This document shows, one piece after another, positions 1-8,283 of a stretch of 64,000 bases of DNA. Each line of letters starts with the position of its first letter. Position 1 is the stretch's first letter. The stretch is from positions 124,001 to 188,000 of the forward strand of contig JAEZXH010000018.1 of the NCBI GenBank assembly GCA_023442775.1, given 5' to 3'. The stretch comes from Bacillota bacterium (GTDB lineage Bacteria > Bacillota > Clostridia > Tissierellales > Peptoniphilaceae). A model generated the notes under the pieces. It had not been told where the DNA came from. It searched no databases and saw only the letters and a list, made by a program, of their open reading frames with translations. The translations under genes were made by a program, and so were the position numbers.

Positions 1-1125
1 CTCAAGGGGAAGAATCGGAAACACTTTCTCCATTCCTTGACGAGGCGGATGAAAGCGGTCTGCGATAAGATTGGGCCCGTGGAAATACGTCACGAAATGG
101 GAAAAATCTACGTGGAGGGGGACCCGGAAAAGACCTCGGAGTACATCCGCGCCCTGAAACACGTCTTTGGGATTGTCTACATCAGCCCCTGCATCGAGAC
201 GGCAAACGACCTTCAAAGCCTCAAGGAAGCGGCGATTGCCCTCATTGAGGAGTATCGGAAGGACCATGAGGTGCGCACCTTTAAGGTCCACACGAGCCGT
301 GCAGACAAGAACTATCCCTTGAAGAGTCCGGAGATCAATCGTCATCTTGGCGGCGCAATTCTCGCTCATTTCGAGGATCTCTCCGTCGACGTCCACAATC
401 CCGACATCTACGTCTATTGCGACGTCAAGGGACATGGATATCTCTACATCGAGCGGGAGAGAGCCTATGGAGGGCTCCCCCTTGGCACCAATGGGAAAGG
501 ACTTCTTCTCTTAAGTGGTGGAATCGACAGCCCCGTGGCAGGATTTTTTATGGCCAAGCGCGGGGTGAAGGTCGACGCCATCCACTTCCACTCCTATCCC
601 TTCACTTCCGAGCGCGCTGAGGAAAAAGTCCTCGACCTTGCGCGTATTCTCAGCCCCTACACCGACGGGGTCAAGGTTCACTCCATCAACCTCCTGCCCA
701 TCCAAAAAGAAATCAATAAACACTGCCCCGAGGAAGAGATGACGATTATCTCTCGCCGCTTTATGGTGCGTATTGCCGACAGATTGGCCCAGAAGAAGGG
801 ATACATGTCTCTCATCACAGGAGAAAATCTCGGTCAAGTCGCAAGCCAGACCATTCACGGCATTACAGTCACAAACCACATGACTGATCTGCCTATTTTC
901 CGCCCCCTCATCGGCATGGATAAGATTGACATCATTCGCCACGCGGAAGAAATCGGCACCTATGAGACGTCGATTCTTCCCTTTGAGGACTGCTGTACCG
1001 TCTTTTTGCCGAAGCATCCGAGCCTGCGTCCCACCGAGGAGAAAATCTCTCGCTCGGAGGAAGCTCTAGACATCGATGCTCTCGTGGAAGAAGCACTGGA
1101 GAAGATGGTGATTCATCAGTGTTAA
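1..1125 (+). CDS. thiI: tRNA 4-thiouridine sulfurtransferase ThiI (5' partial)
   Basis: ThiI adenylates U8 of tRNA and transfers sulfur to make 4-thiouridine; in many bacteria it also supplies sulfur for the thiamine thiazole. The reading frame is open to base 1 and begins in the conserved N-terminal block LKGKNRKHF, so the true start lies just upstream of the window; the TTG at 37 is not the start. A THUMP region fills roughly the first 150 visible residues. The PP-loop SGGIDSPVA follows at about residue 172. The C-terminal EDCCTVFLPKHP block is also typical. There is no rhodanese domain, as in the short Bacillus-type ThiI. A cysteine desulfurase partner would be expected upstream, outside the window. 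The family call is very sure. Confidence 0.95.
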   Translation, partial: LKGKNRKHFLHSLTRRMKAVCDKIGPVEIRHEMGKIYVEGDPEKTSEYIRALKHVFGIVYISPCIETANDLQSLKEAAIALIEEYRKDHEVRTFKVHTSRADKNYPLKSPEINRHLGGAILAHFEDLSVDVHNPDIYVYCDVKGHGYLYIERERAYGGLPLGTNGKGLLLLSGGIDSPVAGFFMAKRGVKVDAIHFHSYPFTSERAEEKVLDLARILSPYTDGVKVHSINLLPIQKEINKHCPEEEMTIISRRFMVRIADRLAQKKGYMSLITGENLGQVASQTIHGITVTNHMTDLPIFRPLIGMDKIDIIRHAEEIGTYETSILPFEDCCTVFLPKHPSLRPTEEKISRSEEALDIDALVEEALEKMVIHQC

Positions 1126-1185
1126 TGTGTAAAGAGGAAAGGACTGGGTATAGATAGACCAAAGAATAGTCTAGAAAGGAATTCT

Positions 1186-1737
1186 ATGAAGAAAGTACTT
1201 CCAGTTCTCCTGATCCTAGTGATCATTGGTGCCGTCTTTGCCTCCACCTACAATCGTGTGATGGTCCTCGATGAAGACGTGAACCAAGCCTGGGCTCAAG
1301 TTGAGAACACCTTAAAACGCCGTGCAGATCTCATCCCTAACTTGGTCAACACCGTGAAGGGATATGCCAAACATGAAGAGGATGTCTTCGTCCAGGTGAC
1401 AAACGCCCGCAGTGCGGTGCAACAGGCCTCCACTCCCCAGGAGTATGCCGAGGCGAACAACCAGATGAATCAAGCGATTCGTAGCATCAACGTCGTGGCA
1501 GAAAACTATCCTGAGCTCAAGGCGGATACGAGTTTCCAAAACCTCCAGATCGAACTGGCGGGGACGGAAAACCGCATTTCTGTGGAGCGCAAGCGCTACA
1601 ATGACAAGGTCGCCGAGTACAATCGTGCCGTGCGTCGTTTCCCCACGAAGCTCGTTGCGGGCATCATGGGCTTTTCTGCAAGAGAATACTTCGAGGTTTC
1701 GGAACAAGATCAACAAGTTCCGGAGGTGAAATTCTAA
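1186..1737 (+). CDS. lemA: LemA family protein
   Basis: This 183-residue protein has one N-terminal hydrophobic helix (about residues 4-20) followed by a mostly helical, charged domain. The block NQAWAQVENTLKRRADLIPNLV, quoted here only in part as RRADLIPNLV, is the LemA signature. LemA proteins are membrane-anchored with a helical outer domain, and their biochemical role is not settled. The start is the ATG preceded by GAAAGGA. The next gene, a TPM-domain protein, begins 1 base after the stop. This lemA-TPM pairing is very common and suggests a shared envelope function. No strong promoter is visible in the 60 bases after thiI. Confidence 0.93.
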   Translation: MKKVLPVLLILVIIGAVFASTYNRVMVLDEDVNQAWAQVENTLKRRADLIPNLVNTVKGYAKHEEDVFVQVTNARSAVQQASTPQEYAEANNQMNQAIRSINVVAENYPELKADTSFQNLQIELAGTENRISVERKRYNDKVAEYNRAVRRFPTKLVAGIMGFSAREYFEVSEQDQQVPEVKF

Positions 1738-1738
1738 C

Positions 1739-2545
1739 ATGAAACGTCTGGCCATCTTCCTTTTCGTCCTGTTTCTCATGATTCCAGGTCTCTCCTTCGC
1801 CGAGAAAGAGCTCCCCAATCTCCCCTATGAGGGGTACATCTACGATGGGGTCGGGGTCATCGATTCCCCTACCAAGGACCGAATCATTGGGCTTGGAAGT
1901 GCGCTTGAACAAAAGACTGGTGCCCAAGTCATGGTCGCCATCGTCCCCACGACGGGAGAAGAGCCCATCACCGATTACGCGGTGCGCCTCTTTGAGAAAT
2001 GGCAATTGGGGGAGAAGGGCAAAGACAATGGATTGCTCCTCGTCATCGCCACGGAGGACCACAAGTTTTGGCTCGAGGTCGGCTATGGCTTAGAGGGGGC
2101 CCTCACAGACTCCTATGCGGGACAGATTGTCAATCAACTGATTGAACCCTTCCGGCGCGGCGAATACAGTAGGGGCGTCGAAAAGGTCTATCAGGATCTC
2201 GTCGGTGTCGTCGCTCAAGAATATCAAGCAGATCTTGGGGTCGACGCTCCTCCCGCCCAAGAAGAAGGGGAAGACGTGGGATTTGGATTTCTTGTCTTCA
2301 TCATTTTCGTCTTCTTTTTCCTCACCTTCTTTACCATGAGTATGTCGCGACGTCGCAGTCGTAGAATGATGCGACGCGGTCGCAGGATGTGGATGGACGA
2401 TGACGATGATGACGACTTCTTCCCGCCCTTCACCGGTGGATTCGGTGGAGGCTTCGGAGGCTTTGGCGGAGGCGGTTTCTCCGGCGGAGGATTCCGAGGT
2501 GGCGGAGGTTCCTCCGGAGGAGGAGGCGCTGGCGGAAGCTGGTAA
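1739..2545 (+). CDS. TPM-domain membrane protein (YgcG type) with Gly-rich tail
   Basis: The 268-residue product starts with a signal peptide (MKRLAIFLFVLFLMIPG, cleavage likely near SFA-EK). A TPM domain follows at about residues 28-150, with motifs such as LPNLPYEGYIYDGVGVID and GLLLVIA. A single membrane helix lies at about residues 180-200. After it come an arginine-rich patch, a run of seven aspartates and a Gly/Ser/Phe-rich low-complexity tail ending in GGSW. This architecture is standard for YgcG-like proteins found beside LemA. The function is unknown; TPM was once called a phosphatase domain on thin evidence. A strong hairpin terminator begins one base after the stop codon, so lemA and this gene end a unit. 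Confidence 0.9.
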   Translation: MKRLAIFLFVLFLMIPGLSFAEKELPNLPYEGYIYDGVGVIDSPTKDRIIGLGSALEQKTGAQVMVAIVPTTGEEPITDYAVRLFEKWQLGEKGKDNGLLLVIATEDHKFWLEVGYGLEGALTDSYAGQIVNQLIEPFRRGEYSRGVEKVYQDLVGVVAQEYQADLGVDAPPAQEEGEDVGFGFLVFIIFVFFFLTFFTMSMSRRRSRRMMRRGRRMWMDDDDDDDFFPPFTGGFGGGFGGFGGGGFSGGGFRGGGGSSGGGGAGGSW

Positions 2546-2572
2546 GAGAGACGGAAACGTCTCTCTTTTTTT
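2546..2572 (+). terminator. Intrinsic terminator after the TPM gene
   Basis: An 8-bp perfect stem GAGAGACG/CGTCTCTC with a GAAA tetraloop is followed by seven T residues. It separates lemA-TPM from the polyamine operon. Confidence 0.92.
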
Positions 2573-2613
2573 GTGGGAAAGGACAAAATATTAAACTAGG
2601 AGTTCAGAAATAG

Positions 2614-2642
2614 TTGACAAGAACCGCGGTTGTTTTTATAAT
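2614..2642 (+). promoter_or_regulatory. Consensus sigma-A promoter with a palindrome in the spacer
   Basis: TTGACA (2614-2619) and TATAAT (2637-2642) are both perfect and are separated by 17 bases. The spacer holds a perfect 10-base palindrome, AACCGCGGTT (2622-2631), whose dyad partly extends outward. A perfect promoter with a palindrome between its two elements is what an auto-repressed regulator gene would be expected to have. The downstream gene encodes an HTH-cupin regulator, so the palindrome is the likely operator (inference). Confidence 0.85.
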
Positions 2643-2688
2643 GAGAAAGGTTTAGGAATGGTAAACTTATTTTTTAATGGAGGCGGAT

Positions 2689-3228
2689 ATGGACATTGGT
2701 GCGAAAATCAAAAACCTGCGCACGAGGCAGAACTTGACCCAGGAAGAACTCGCCCAGCGAAGTGAGCTCACCAAGGGGTTTATCTCCCAAGTTGAGCGCA
2801 ATCTCACCTCGCCTTCTGTAACTTCTCTCATGGACATCCTCGAGGCCCTGGGAACAAACCTCGGAGATTTCTTCCGAGAATCCACGGTGGAAAAAGTCGT
2901 CTTCAAGGAAGAGGATTACTTCGAAACAGAAGATGAGGACCTGGGTTACCAGCTCTCGTGGATTGTGCCCAACGCGCAAAAGAATGAGATGGAGCCCACC
3001 CTTTGGACCTTGAGAGGGAAGGGCAGGACGCGACAGTTCCCGCCCCATGAGGGAGAAGAATTCGGCTATGTCTTAAAGGGTTCTGTGTGTTTGCACCATG
3101 GAGAGAGCACGCAAGTCGTCTCGAAGGGGGAGACCTTCTACCTTTCTCCCACGGAAGTCCACTTCCTTGAAAATCCAAAGTCCCAAGAAGCAGTGATCCT
3201 TTGGGTCAGCACCCCGCCCACATTTTAG
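2689..3228 (+). CDS. XRE-family HTH regulator with C-terminal cupin domain, probable regulator of potABCD
   Basis: The protein has an N-terminal helix-turn-helix (about residues 4-58; LRTRQNLTQEELAQRS and KGFISQVERN are typical XRE/Cro blocks) and a C-terminal cupin_2 domain (about residues 105-175; FPPHEGEEFGYVLKGS). An in-frame ATG lies 12 bases upstream, but GGAGGCG sits inside that extension with ideal spacing to the ATG at 2689, so I chose the later start (179 aa). Regulators of this shape commonly precede spermidine/putrescine transporters, as PuuR-like proteins that sense polyamines through the cupin. The stop codon overlaps the ribosome binding site of potA, so the two are co-translated. 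Function is inferred from family and context. Confidence 0.9.
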   Translation: MDIGAKIKNLRTRQNLTQEELAQRSELTKGFISQVERNLTSPSVTSLMDILEALGTNLGDFFRESTVEKVVFKEEDYFETEDEDLGYQLSWIVPNAQKNEMEPTLWTLRGKGRTRQFPPHEGEEFGYVLKGSVCLHHGESTQVVSKGETFYLSPTEVHFLENPKSQEAVILWVSTPPTF

Positions 3229-3236
3229 GAGGAACG

Positions 3237-4277
3237 ATGGCAAACGCAATTGAACTCTGTGAACTGGTCAAACAATTCGAAGACAATCGCGTTCTTGATG
3301 GACTGAGTCTGTCCATCAAGAAGAATGAATTCCTCACCCTCCTGGGACCCAGCGGATGCGGAAAGACCACCACTCTTCGTATTATCGGAGGATTTGAGCA
3401 GCCCGATTCTGGGCGGGTGATCTTCGAGGGAAAAGACATCACCAACCAAGCGCCCTATGAGCGCCAAATCAATACGGTCTTCCAAAAATATGCCCTCTTT
3501 CCCCACATGAATGTCTTCCAAAACATCGCCTTTGGGCTGAAAATCAAAAAGATTCCCGAAAATGAGCAGAGAAGACGGGTGGCTGAAGTCTTGGAACTCG
3601 TCGGATTGTCTCGTTTTGAGAAGCGAAACATCCAGTCCCTCAGTGGGGGACAGCAGCAGCGCATCGCCATCGCCCGGGCTCTCGTCAATGCGCCGAAGGT
3701 CTTGCTCTTGGACGAGCCCCTTGGAGCGCTGGATCTGAAGATGCGTCAGTCCATGCAGATTGAGCTGAAGAAAATCCAAGAACAGGTAGGCATTACCTTC
3801 ATCTACGTCACCCACGACCAGGAAGAGGCTCTTACCATGAGCGATACGGTGGTGGTGATGAATGAGGGGCGCATCCAACAGATTGGGACTCCCATCGACA
3901 TCTACAACGAGCCGGAGAATGCCTTCGTCGCCGACTTTATTGGGGAGAGCAACATCCTTCCGGGAAAAATGCTTGCAGACTATCGCGTCTTTTTCGAGGG
4001 TACGGAATTTGTCTGTGTTGACGGTGGGTTCTCTCCCAATGAAGCGGTGGATGTGGTCCTTCGTCCCGAAGATATTGAACTCTTGCCCGCAGGAGAAGGT
4101 CACGTCCAAGGAGTGGTTGAGACCTTGATCTTCAAGGGCGTACACTACGAGATGACCGTCGATGTAGGTGGACATGCTTGGCTCGTACACTCCACCGTAG
4201 CGCGAGAGCCGGGAACTCACGTGGGGATGACCGTCCTCCCTGAGAATATCCACGTCATGAAGAAGGTGAGCGGATGA
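3237..4277 (+). CDS. potA: Spermidine/putrescine ABC transporter ATPase PotA
   Basis: This is the cytoplasmic ATPase that drives polyamine import. It has Walker A GPSGCGKTT, Q-loop NTVFQKYALFPHM, signature LSGGQQQR, Walker B LLLDEPLGALD and the H-loop VTHDQEEALTMSD. A C-terminal TOBE-like domain (about residues 240-346) includes the VVLRPEDIEL block typical of PotA. The start is the ATG preceded by AGGAGG (3227-3232); an upstream in-frame TTG at 3201 lacks a ribosome binding site and lies inside the regulator gene. The length of 346 aa is normal. It overlaps potB by 4 bases (ATGA). Confidence 0.95.
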   Translation: MANAIELCELVKQFEDNRVLDGLSLSIKKNEFLTLLGPSGCGKTTTLRIIGGFEQPDSGRVIFEGKDITNQAPYERQINTVFQKYALFPHMNVFQNIAFGLKIKKIPENEQRRRVAEVLELVGLSRFEKRNIQSLSGGQQQRIAIARALVNAPKVLLLDEPLGALDLKMRQSMQIELKKIQEQVGITFIYVTHDQEEALTMSDTVVVMNEGRIQQIGTPIDIYNEPENAFVADFIGESNILPGKMLADYRVFFEGTEFVCVDGGFSPNEAVDVVLRPEDIELLPAGEGHVQGVVETLIFKGVHYEMTVDVGGHAWLVHSTVAREPGTHVGMTVLPENIHVMKKVSG

Positions 4278-5107
4278 AAAAATATGCTTCCGTCTATGTC
4301 CTCTGGCTTCTCCTCTTCGTCATCGCACCCATTGGCCTCATCGTCTTTTATTCCCTGAGTGGTGTGAAACACCCAGAATTTTCTAACTTTCACTGGTCTT
4401 TGGTCCAGTACAAACGGGTCTTTTCTCCAATTTATCTGAAGATTTTGTGGCGCTCCATCGTGCTTTCTGGGGTGTCGACCTTTGTGTGTCTACTCGTGGG
4501 ATACCCTGTGGCCTACGCCATTTCCGTCGCCCCTGCAAGACGCCAAAAGTTTCTCATCCTGTTTTTCATCGTGCCGATGTGGATGAATTTCCTGCTGCGG
4601 ACCTATGCTTGGTTGACCCTCTTGGGAAATCACGGACTCATCAACAGGGCCTTTGCTCTCATTGGCCTCGGGCCCTTTGACCTCATGTACAATGACTTGG
4701 CGATTCTTCTCGGGATGATCTACAACTTCTTGCCTTTTATGGTCCTTCCCATCTACTCGATTCTTGCGAAGCTCGACGGATCTCTCATCGAAGCGGCAAG
4801 AGACCTTGGGGCCAATGGGCTCACCGTCTTTACTCGCGTCGTGTTTCCCTTGTCTCTGCCCGGGGTGATGACCGGCGTGACCATGGTCTTCATTCCTGCC
4901 ATCTCCACCTTTGTCATCTCCGCGCTTCTCGGAGGAAACAAGTACTATCTCATTGGCAACCTCATCGAGCAGCAATTCCGCTTTACGGGGAACTGGCCCT
5001 TCGGGGCAGCGCTTAGCGTGCTCTTGATTGGGATCATGCTCTTAATGCTCTGGTTAGGGCGCTTATTTGACCGCAATGGCGTAGAAAAAGGAGGGGTGGT
5101 CTTCTGA
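4274..5107 (+). CDS. potB: Spermidine/putrescine ABC transporter permease PotB
   Basis: This is an integral membrane permease of the binding-protein-dependent type, with about six hydrophobic helices across 277 residues. The EAA loop that docks onto PotA reads EAARDLGANGLTVFTRVVFP at about residues 174-193. The residue pattern FLLRTYAWLTLLG is typical of PotB/PotH. Translation is coupled to potA through an ATGA overlap and to potC through a TGATG overlap. It should form the heteromeric channel with PotC. Confidence 0.95.
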   Translation: MKKYASVYVLWLLLFVIAPIGLIVFYSLSGVKHPEFSNFHWSLVQYKRVFSPIYLKILWRSIVLSGVSTFVCLLVGYPVAYAISVAPARRQKFLILFFIVPMWMNFLLRTYAWLTLLGNHGLINRAFALIGLGPFDLMYNDLAILLGMIYNFLPFMVLPIYSILAKLDGSLIEAARDLGANGLTVFTRVVFPLSLPGVMTGVTMVFIPAISTFVISALLGGNKYYLIGNLIEQQFRFTGNWPFGAALSVLLIGIMLLMLWLGRLFDRNGVEKGGVVF

Positions 5108-5889
5108 TGCAAAAAACATGTCGCAGATTGGGCCTCGCCCTCACCTATATCTTTCTCTATGCCCCCATTGTAGTCCTCATTGTCTTTAGTTTTAACGACT
5201 CAAAACTCCGGGGGAGTTGGCAAGGCTTTACCCTCCATTGGTACCAAGACTTGTTCTCCGACCGGGTGATTTTGACGAGCTTCTACTACACGATGATTGT
5301 GGCCATCTTGGCGACGACGATTTCTACGATTCTCGGGACTGTGACGGCGATTGGCATCCACAACTTGCGCGGTTGGAAGAAGACGAGCATCTTAAACGTC
5401 AACTATCTTCCCGTCTTAAATCCCGACATCGTCACCGCCGTCTCTTTGATGAGCCTCTTCGGGTTTTTGGGGATGCGTCTAGGCCTTATGACTTTGACCA
5501 TTTCCCATATCGTGTTTTGCACGCCCTACGTCATTTTGAGTGTGCTCCCGAAACTGAAACTCATGGACAAGAATCTCATCGAAGCGGCCCTCGATCTTGG
5601 GGCCACCCCATTTGAAGCGGTGTGGAAAGTGGTGATTCCCGAAATTCGCACGGGAATCTTCTCCGGGGCTCTCATTGCCTTTACTCTCAGTCTTGACGAC
5701 TTCATTATCTCCTTTTTTACCACGGGGCAAGGGGTGAGTAACTTAAGCGTCACCTTGTATTCCATGGTGAAGAAGGGAATTAATCCCTCGATGAATGCCC
5801 TGAGCGCACTTCTCTTTTTGGCCATTCTCATTCTCCTCTTTGTCGTGAATCTGAGAAATGGAGATGAACTCCCAGGAGGTGGACGATGA
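5107..5889 (+). CDS. potC: Spermidine/putrescine ABC transporter permease PotC
   Basis: The second permease subunit has 260 residues. It carries the PotC/PotI-type sequence FSFNDSKLRGSWQGFTLHWY after the first helix and an EAA loop EAALDLGATPFEAVWKVVIP at about residues 159-178. The SLDDFIISFFTTG block is characteristic of the polyamine branch. The start codon shares one base with the potB stop, and its end overlaps potD by four bases, so the whole transporter is translated as one unit. Confidence 0.95.
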   Translation: MQKTCRRLGLALTYIFLYAPIVVLIVFSFNDSKLRGSWQGFTLHWYQDLFSDRVILTSFYYTMIVAILATTISTILGTVTAIGIHNLRGWKKTSILNVNYLPVLNPDIVTAVSLMSLFGFLGMRLGLMTLTISHIVFCTPYVILSVLPKLKLMDKNLIEAALDLGATPFEAVWKVVIPEIRTGIFSGALIAFTLSLDDFIISFFTTGQGVSNLSVTLYSMVKKGINPSMNALSALLFLAILILLFVVNLRNGDELPGGGR

Positions 5890-6944
5890 AAAAAGTGCTA
5901 CTTGGCGTCGTGATATGGTGCCTCGTCCTCGTGTTGCTCTTTCAAGGGGTGCGGCGCACGGACAAGAAGGGGACAGGAGAGGTGCTCCACGTCTACAACT
6001 GGGGGGAGTACATTGATCCTGAGGTCCTTCGTGGGTTTGAGAAGGAGACGGGGATTCGCGTCGTCTACGATACCTACGCCTCCAATGAAGACCTCTATGT
6101 CAAACTCACCATGAGTGATGAGCACTACGACGTTATTGTTCCCTCGGACTACATGTTAGAGCGGCTCATTCGAGAGGGTCTTCTTCAACCGATTCACAAG
6201 GAGAACATCCCGAATTTCAAAGAGGTGGACCCACACTTTTTGAATCTTGCCTGTGACCCAGAGAATACCTACAGCGTGCCCTATTTTTGGGGGACTCTTG
6301 GAATTGTCTACAACAAAACGATGTTTGATCATCCCATGACGAGCTGGAGCGATCTCTGGGACCCTGAGAATCGCCTGAAGTTTATCATGTATGATTCCCA
6401 GAGGGACTCCATCGCCATCGCCTTGAAAAAACTTGGCTATTCCATGAACTCCCGATCCGCGAAAGAACTTCGAGAGGCGGAAGAGGCCCTCGTGGAGCAA
6501 AAGCCACTCGTCTATGCCTATCTTGGAGATGAAGGCCGGGATGTCCTGGTCCAAGGTGACGCAGGCATGGGAGTCATGTATAATGGAGATGCAAAGGTGA
6601 TGATCGACAGCAATCCTGACTTGGCCTATGTCGTTCCCAAAGAGGGGACGAATCTCTTCTACGATGCGTTTGCCATTCCGAAGAATGCCGAGAATCCAAA
6701 AGCTGCCGAGGCGTTTATCAATTACATGTGCGATCCAAAAGTTGCCGCGAAGAATACGGAGGACTACGTAGGCTATTCTACTCCCATTCGCCGGGCGAAG
6801 GACTACTTAAGCCCTGAAGTTCGTGATGATGAGGTGGTCTACCCCGACCTCGATACCCTTCCGCCTCTGGAAGTCTATCGCGATTTGGGAGATATGGTGG
6901 AGGTCTACGACGAAATCTGGACTCACGTGCGCGCTGTTCAGTAG
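5886..6944 (+). CDS. potD: Spermidine/putrescine-binding protein PotD
   Basis: This is the extracellular polyamine receptor of the PotABCD importer. It has 352 residues, with the family blocks YNWGEYIDPEVL near the N-terminus, VPSDYMLERLIREGLL and PYFWGTLGIVYNK. The N-terminus has a hydrophobic helix (about residues 4-20), but no lipobox cysteine follows. It is therefore either a secreted protein or one held by an uncleaved anchor, rather than the lipoprotein usual in Gram-positive bacteria. It overlaps potC by four bases. The assignment to the polyamine family is strong; the exact ligand (spermidine or putrescine) cannot be read from sequence. Confidence 0.93.
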   Translation: MKKVLLGVVIWCLVLVLLFQGVRRTDKKGTGEVLHVYNWGEYIDPEVLRGFEKETGIRVVYDTYASNEDLYVKLTMSDEHYDVIVPSDYMLERLIREGLLQPIHKENIPNFKEVDPHFLNLACDPENTYSVPYFWGTLGIVYNKTMFDHPMTSWSDLWDPENRLKFIMYDSQRDSIAIALKKLGYSMNSRSAKELREAEEALVEQKPLVYAYLGDEGRDVLVQGDAGMGVMYNGDAKVMIDSNPDLAYVVPKEGTNLFYDAFAIPKNAENPKAAEAFINYMCDPKVAAKNTEDYVGYSTPIRRAKDYLSPEVRDDEVVYPDLDTLPPLEVYRDLGDMVEVYDEIWTHVRAVQ

Positions 6945-6958
6945 GAAAGGAGAAAATC

Positions 6959-8158
6959 GTGCGTAAGGTTGACTATCTGATTCTGGGTAACGGCATTGCA
7001 GGTCATGCTGCAGCGAAAGAAATTCGAAAGGCGGATGCTGAAGGCTCCATTCTCATCATCTCCGAGGAAAGCAAACACACCTATTTTCGCATCAACCTCA
7101 CCGACTACATGGGGAAGGGTTACGACGTAGAAAAGTCCTATGTCAATGCTCCAGAGTGGTTTGAAGAGCAACACATCGAGGTGCTCCTCAACACCAAGAT
7201 TTCTTCCATTGACGGAGAGCGCCACGTGGTGAAAGTGGAGAATGGAGTGGAGTTTGAAGGAAGGAAGATTCTCGTCGCCCTCGGCGCCCACCCCTTCGTC
7301 CCACCCATTCCTGGCGCTGAACAGGAAGGGGTCTTCGCCATGCGCACCCTTGAAGATGTGGACGCCTTCCGCGCCTACGCCGAGGGAAAGAAAAATCTCG
7401 TGGTCCTCGGTGGCGGCCTCTTGGGACTTGAAGCGGCAGAGAGCGGGAAAGAGCTTGGGATGAACGTCACCGTTGTCGAGAGTTTTGATTATGTCTTGGG
7501 CCGACAACTCGACAGGGAGCTCGGCATGCAGCTCAATGAAGAACTTGAAGCCATGGGCATTCACGTCGCCGCAGGGAAGAACACCAAAGAATTTACAGGA
7601 GATGGGACCGTGGATGGGGTGCTCCTCGCCGACGGAACGCGCATCGATGCAGACATGGTGTTGATTTCTGCTGGTGTCCGTCCAAACCTCGACGTCCTCA
7701 AAGATTCTGGCCTCGAGTGCAAAAAGGGCCTCGTCGTCAACGAACACTTGGAAACGAACGTGGAAGGCATCTATGGGGCAGGGGACATCGTAGAGTTTCA
7801 AGGGATGACCCTCGGGCTCTGGACCGCCTCCATGGAGATGGGAAAAATCGCCGGGAAGAACATGGTGGGCAAGGAAGAGGCGACCTACGAGCAACCCAAG
7901 CTCTTCACAAGTCTCGAGATTGGGGACATCAATATCTTCAGCGTGGGACGCGTCTCCGATTATGATGGAATGTATCGCTACGATGAAGGCAAGGATCATC
8001 ACCGGATCTTCCTCGAGGGGGATCGCGTCGTCGGTGGCGTCCTCTGCGGAAATACGAAGAAAAAGAATAACATCAAGCGCCTCGTCTTCGACCACTGTGC
8101 CGTGGAAGAGATCGAGGGGACGGAGATTCCCTTCTGTCGCTGTGAGGTCTTGGAATAA
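6959..8158 (+). CDS. FAD/NAD(P)-dependent oxidoreductase, NADH:rubredoxin reductase-like
   Basis: This 399-residue flavoprotein belongs to the pyridine nucleotide-disulfide reductase-like group, without the redox disulfide. The FAD-binding motif LILGNGIAGHAAAKEI is at the N-terminus. The NAD(P)-binding motif VVLGGGLLGLEAAESGKELG is at about residues 143-162. The second FAD motif GIYGAGDIVEF lies at about residues 272-282. It most resembles clostridial NADH:rubredoxin oxidoreductases and the N-terminal half of NirB-type reductases. The C-terminus ends with a CxC pair (FCRCEVLE). The start is GTG with GGAAAGGAG upstream, 14 bases after potD, so it may be co-transcribed with the polyamine operon without being part of it functionally. 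The electron acceptor is unknown. Confidence 0.85.
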   Translation: MRKVDYLILGNGIAGHAAAKEIRKADAEGSILIISEESKHTYFRINLTDYMGKGYDVEKSYVNAPEWFEEQHIEVLLNTKISSIDGERHVVKVENGVEFEGRKILVALGAHPFVPPIPGAEQEGVFAMRTLEDVDAFRAYAEGKKNLVVLGGGLLGLEAAESGKELGMNVTVVESFDYVLGRQLDRELGMQLNEELEAMGIHVAAGKNTKEFTGDGTVDGVLLADGTRIDADMVLISAGVRPNLDVLKDSGLECKKGLVVNEHLETNVEGIYGAGDIVEFQGMTLGLWTASMEMGKIAGKNMVGKEEATYEQPKLFTSLEIGDINIFSVGRVSDYDGMYRYDEGKDHHRIFLEGDRVVGGVLCGNTKKKNNIKRLVFDHCAVEEIEGTEIPFCRCEVLE

Positions 8159-8161
8159 AAG

Positions 8162-8183
8162 AGAGCACGTGGTGCTCTTTTTT
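8162..8183 (+). terminator. Intrinsic terminator after the oxidoreductase
   Basis: A 7-bp stem AGAGCAC/GTGCTCT with a 3-base loop is followed by six T residues. It ends the pot operon plus oxidoreductase unit. Confidence 0.88.
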
Positions 8184-8217
8184 ATTAGGGCGTGGGGAAG
8201 AGTTCCATAAAACTGCG

Positions 8218-8246
8218 TTGGCGCATCTTTTTCTTTGTGGTATGAT
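8218..8246 (+). promoter_or_regulatory. Promoter of the unrecognised membrane protein gene
   Basis: TTGGCG (8218-8223) and TATGAT (8241-8246) are separated by 17 bases, 38 bases before the start codon. Confidence 0.7.
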
Positions 8247-8283
8247 GAAAGCGTACAGCACAAATGGTTGGAGGAATTACTCT

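Noticed and set aside
3201..3236. TTG start that would lengthen PotA by 12 residues
   Set aside because: No ribosome binding site; it lies within the regulator gene, whereas the ATG at 3237 follows AGGAGG.
6938..8263. A 441-codon open frame antisense to the flavoprotein gene
   Set aside because: It shadows a gene with clear FAD and NAD motifs and reads through a terminator and a promoter.
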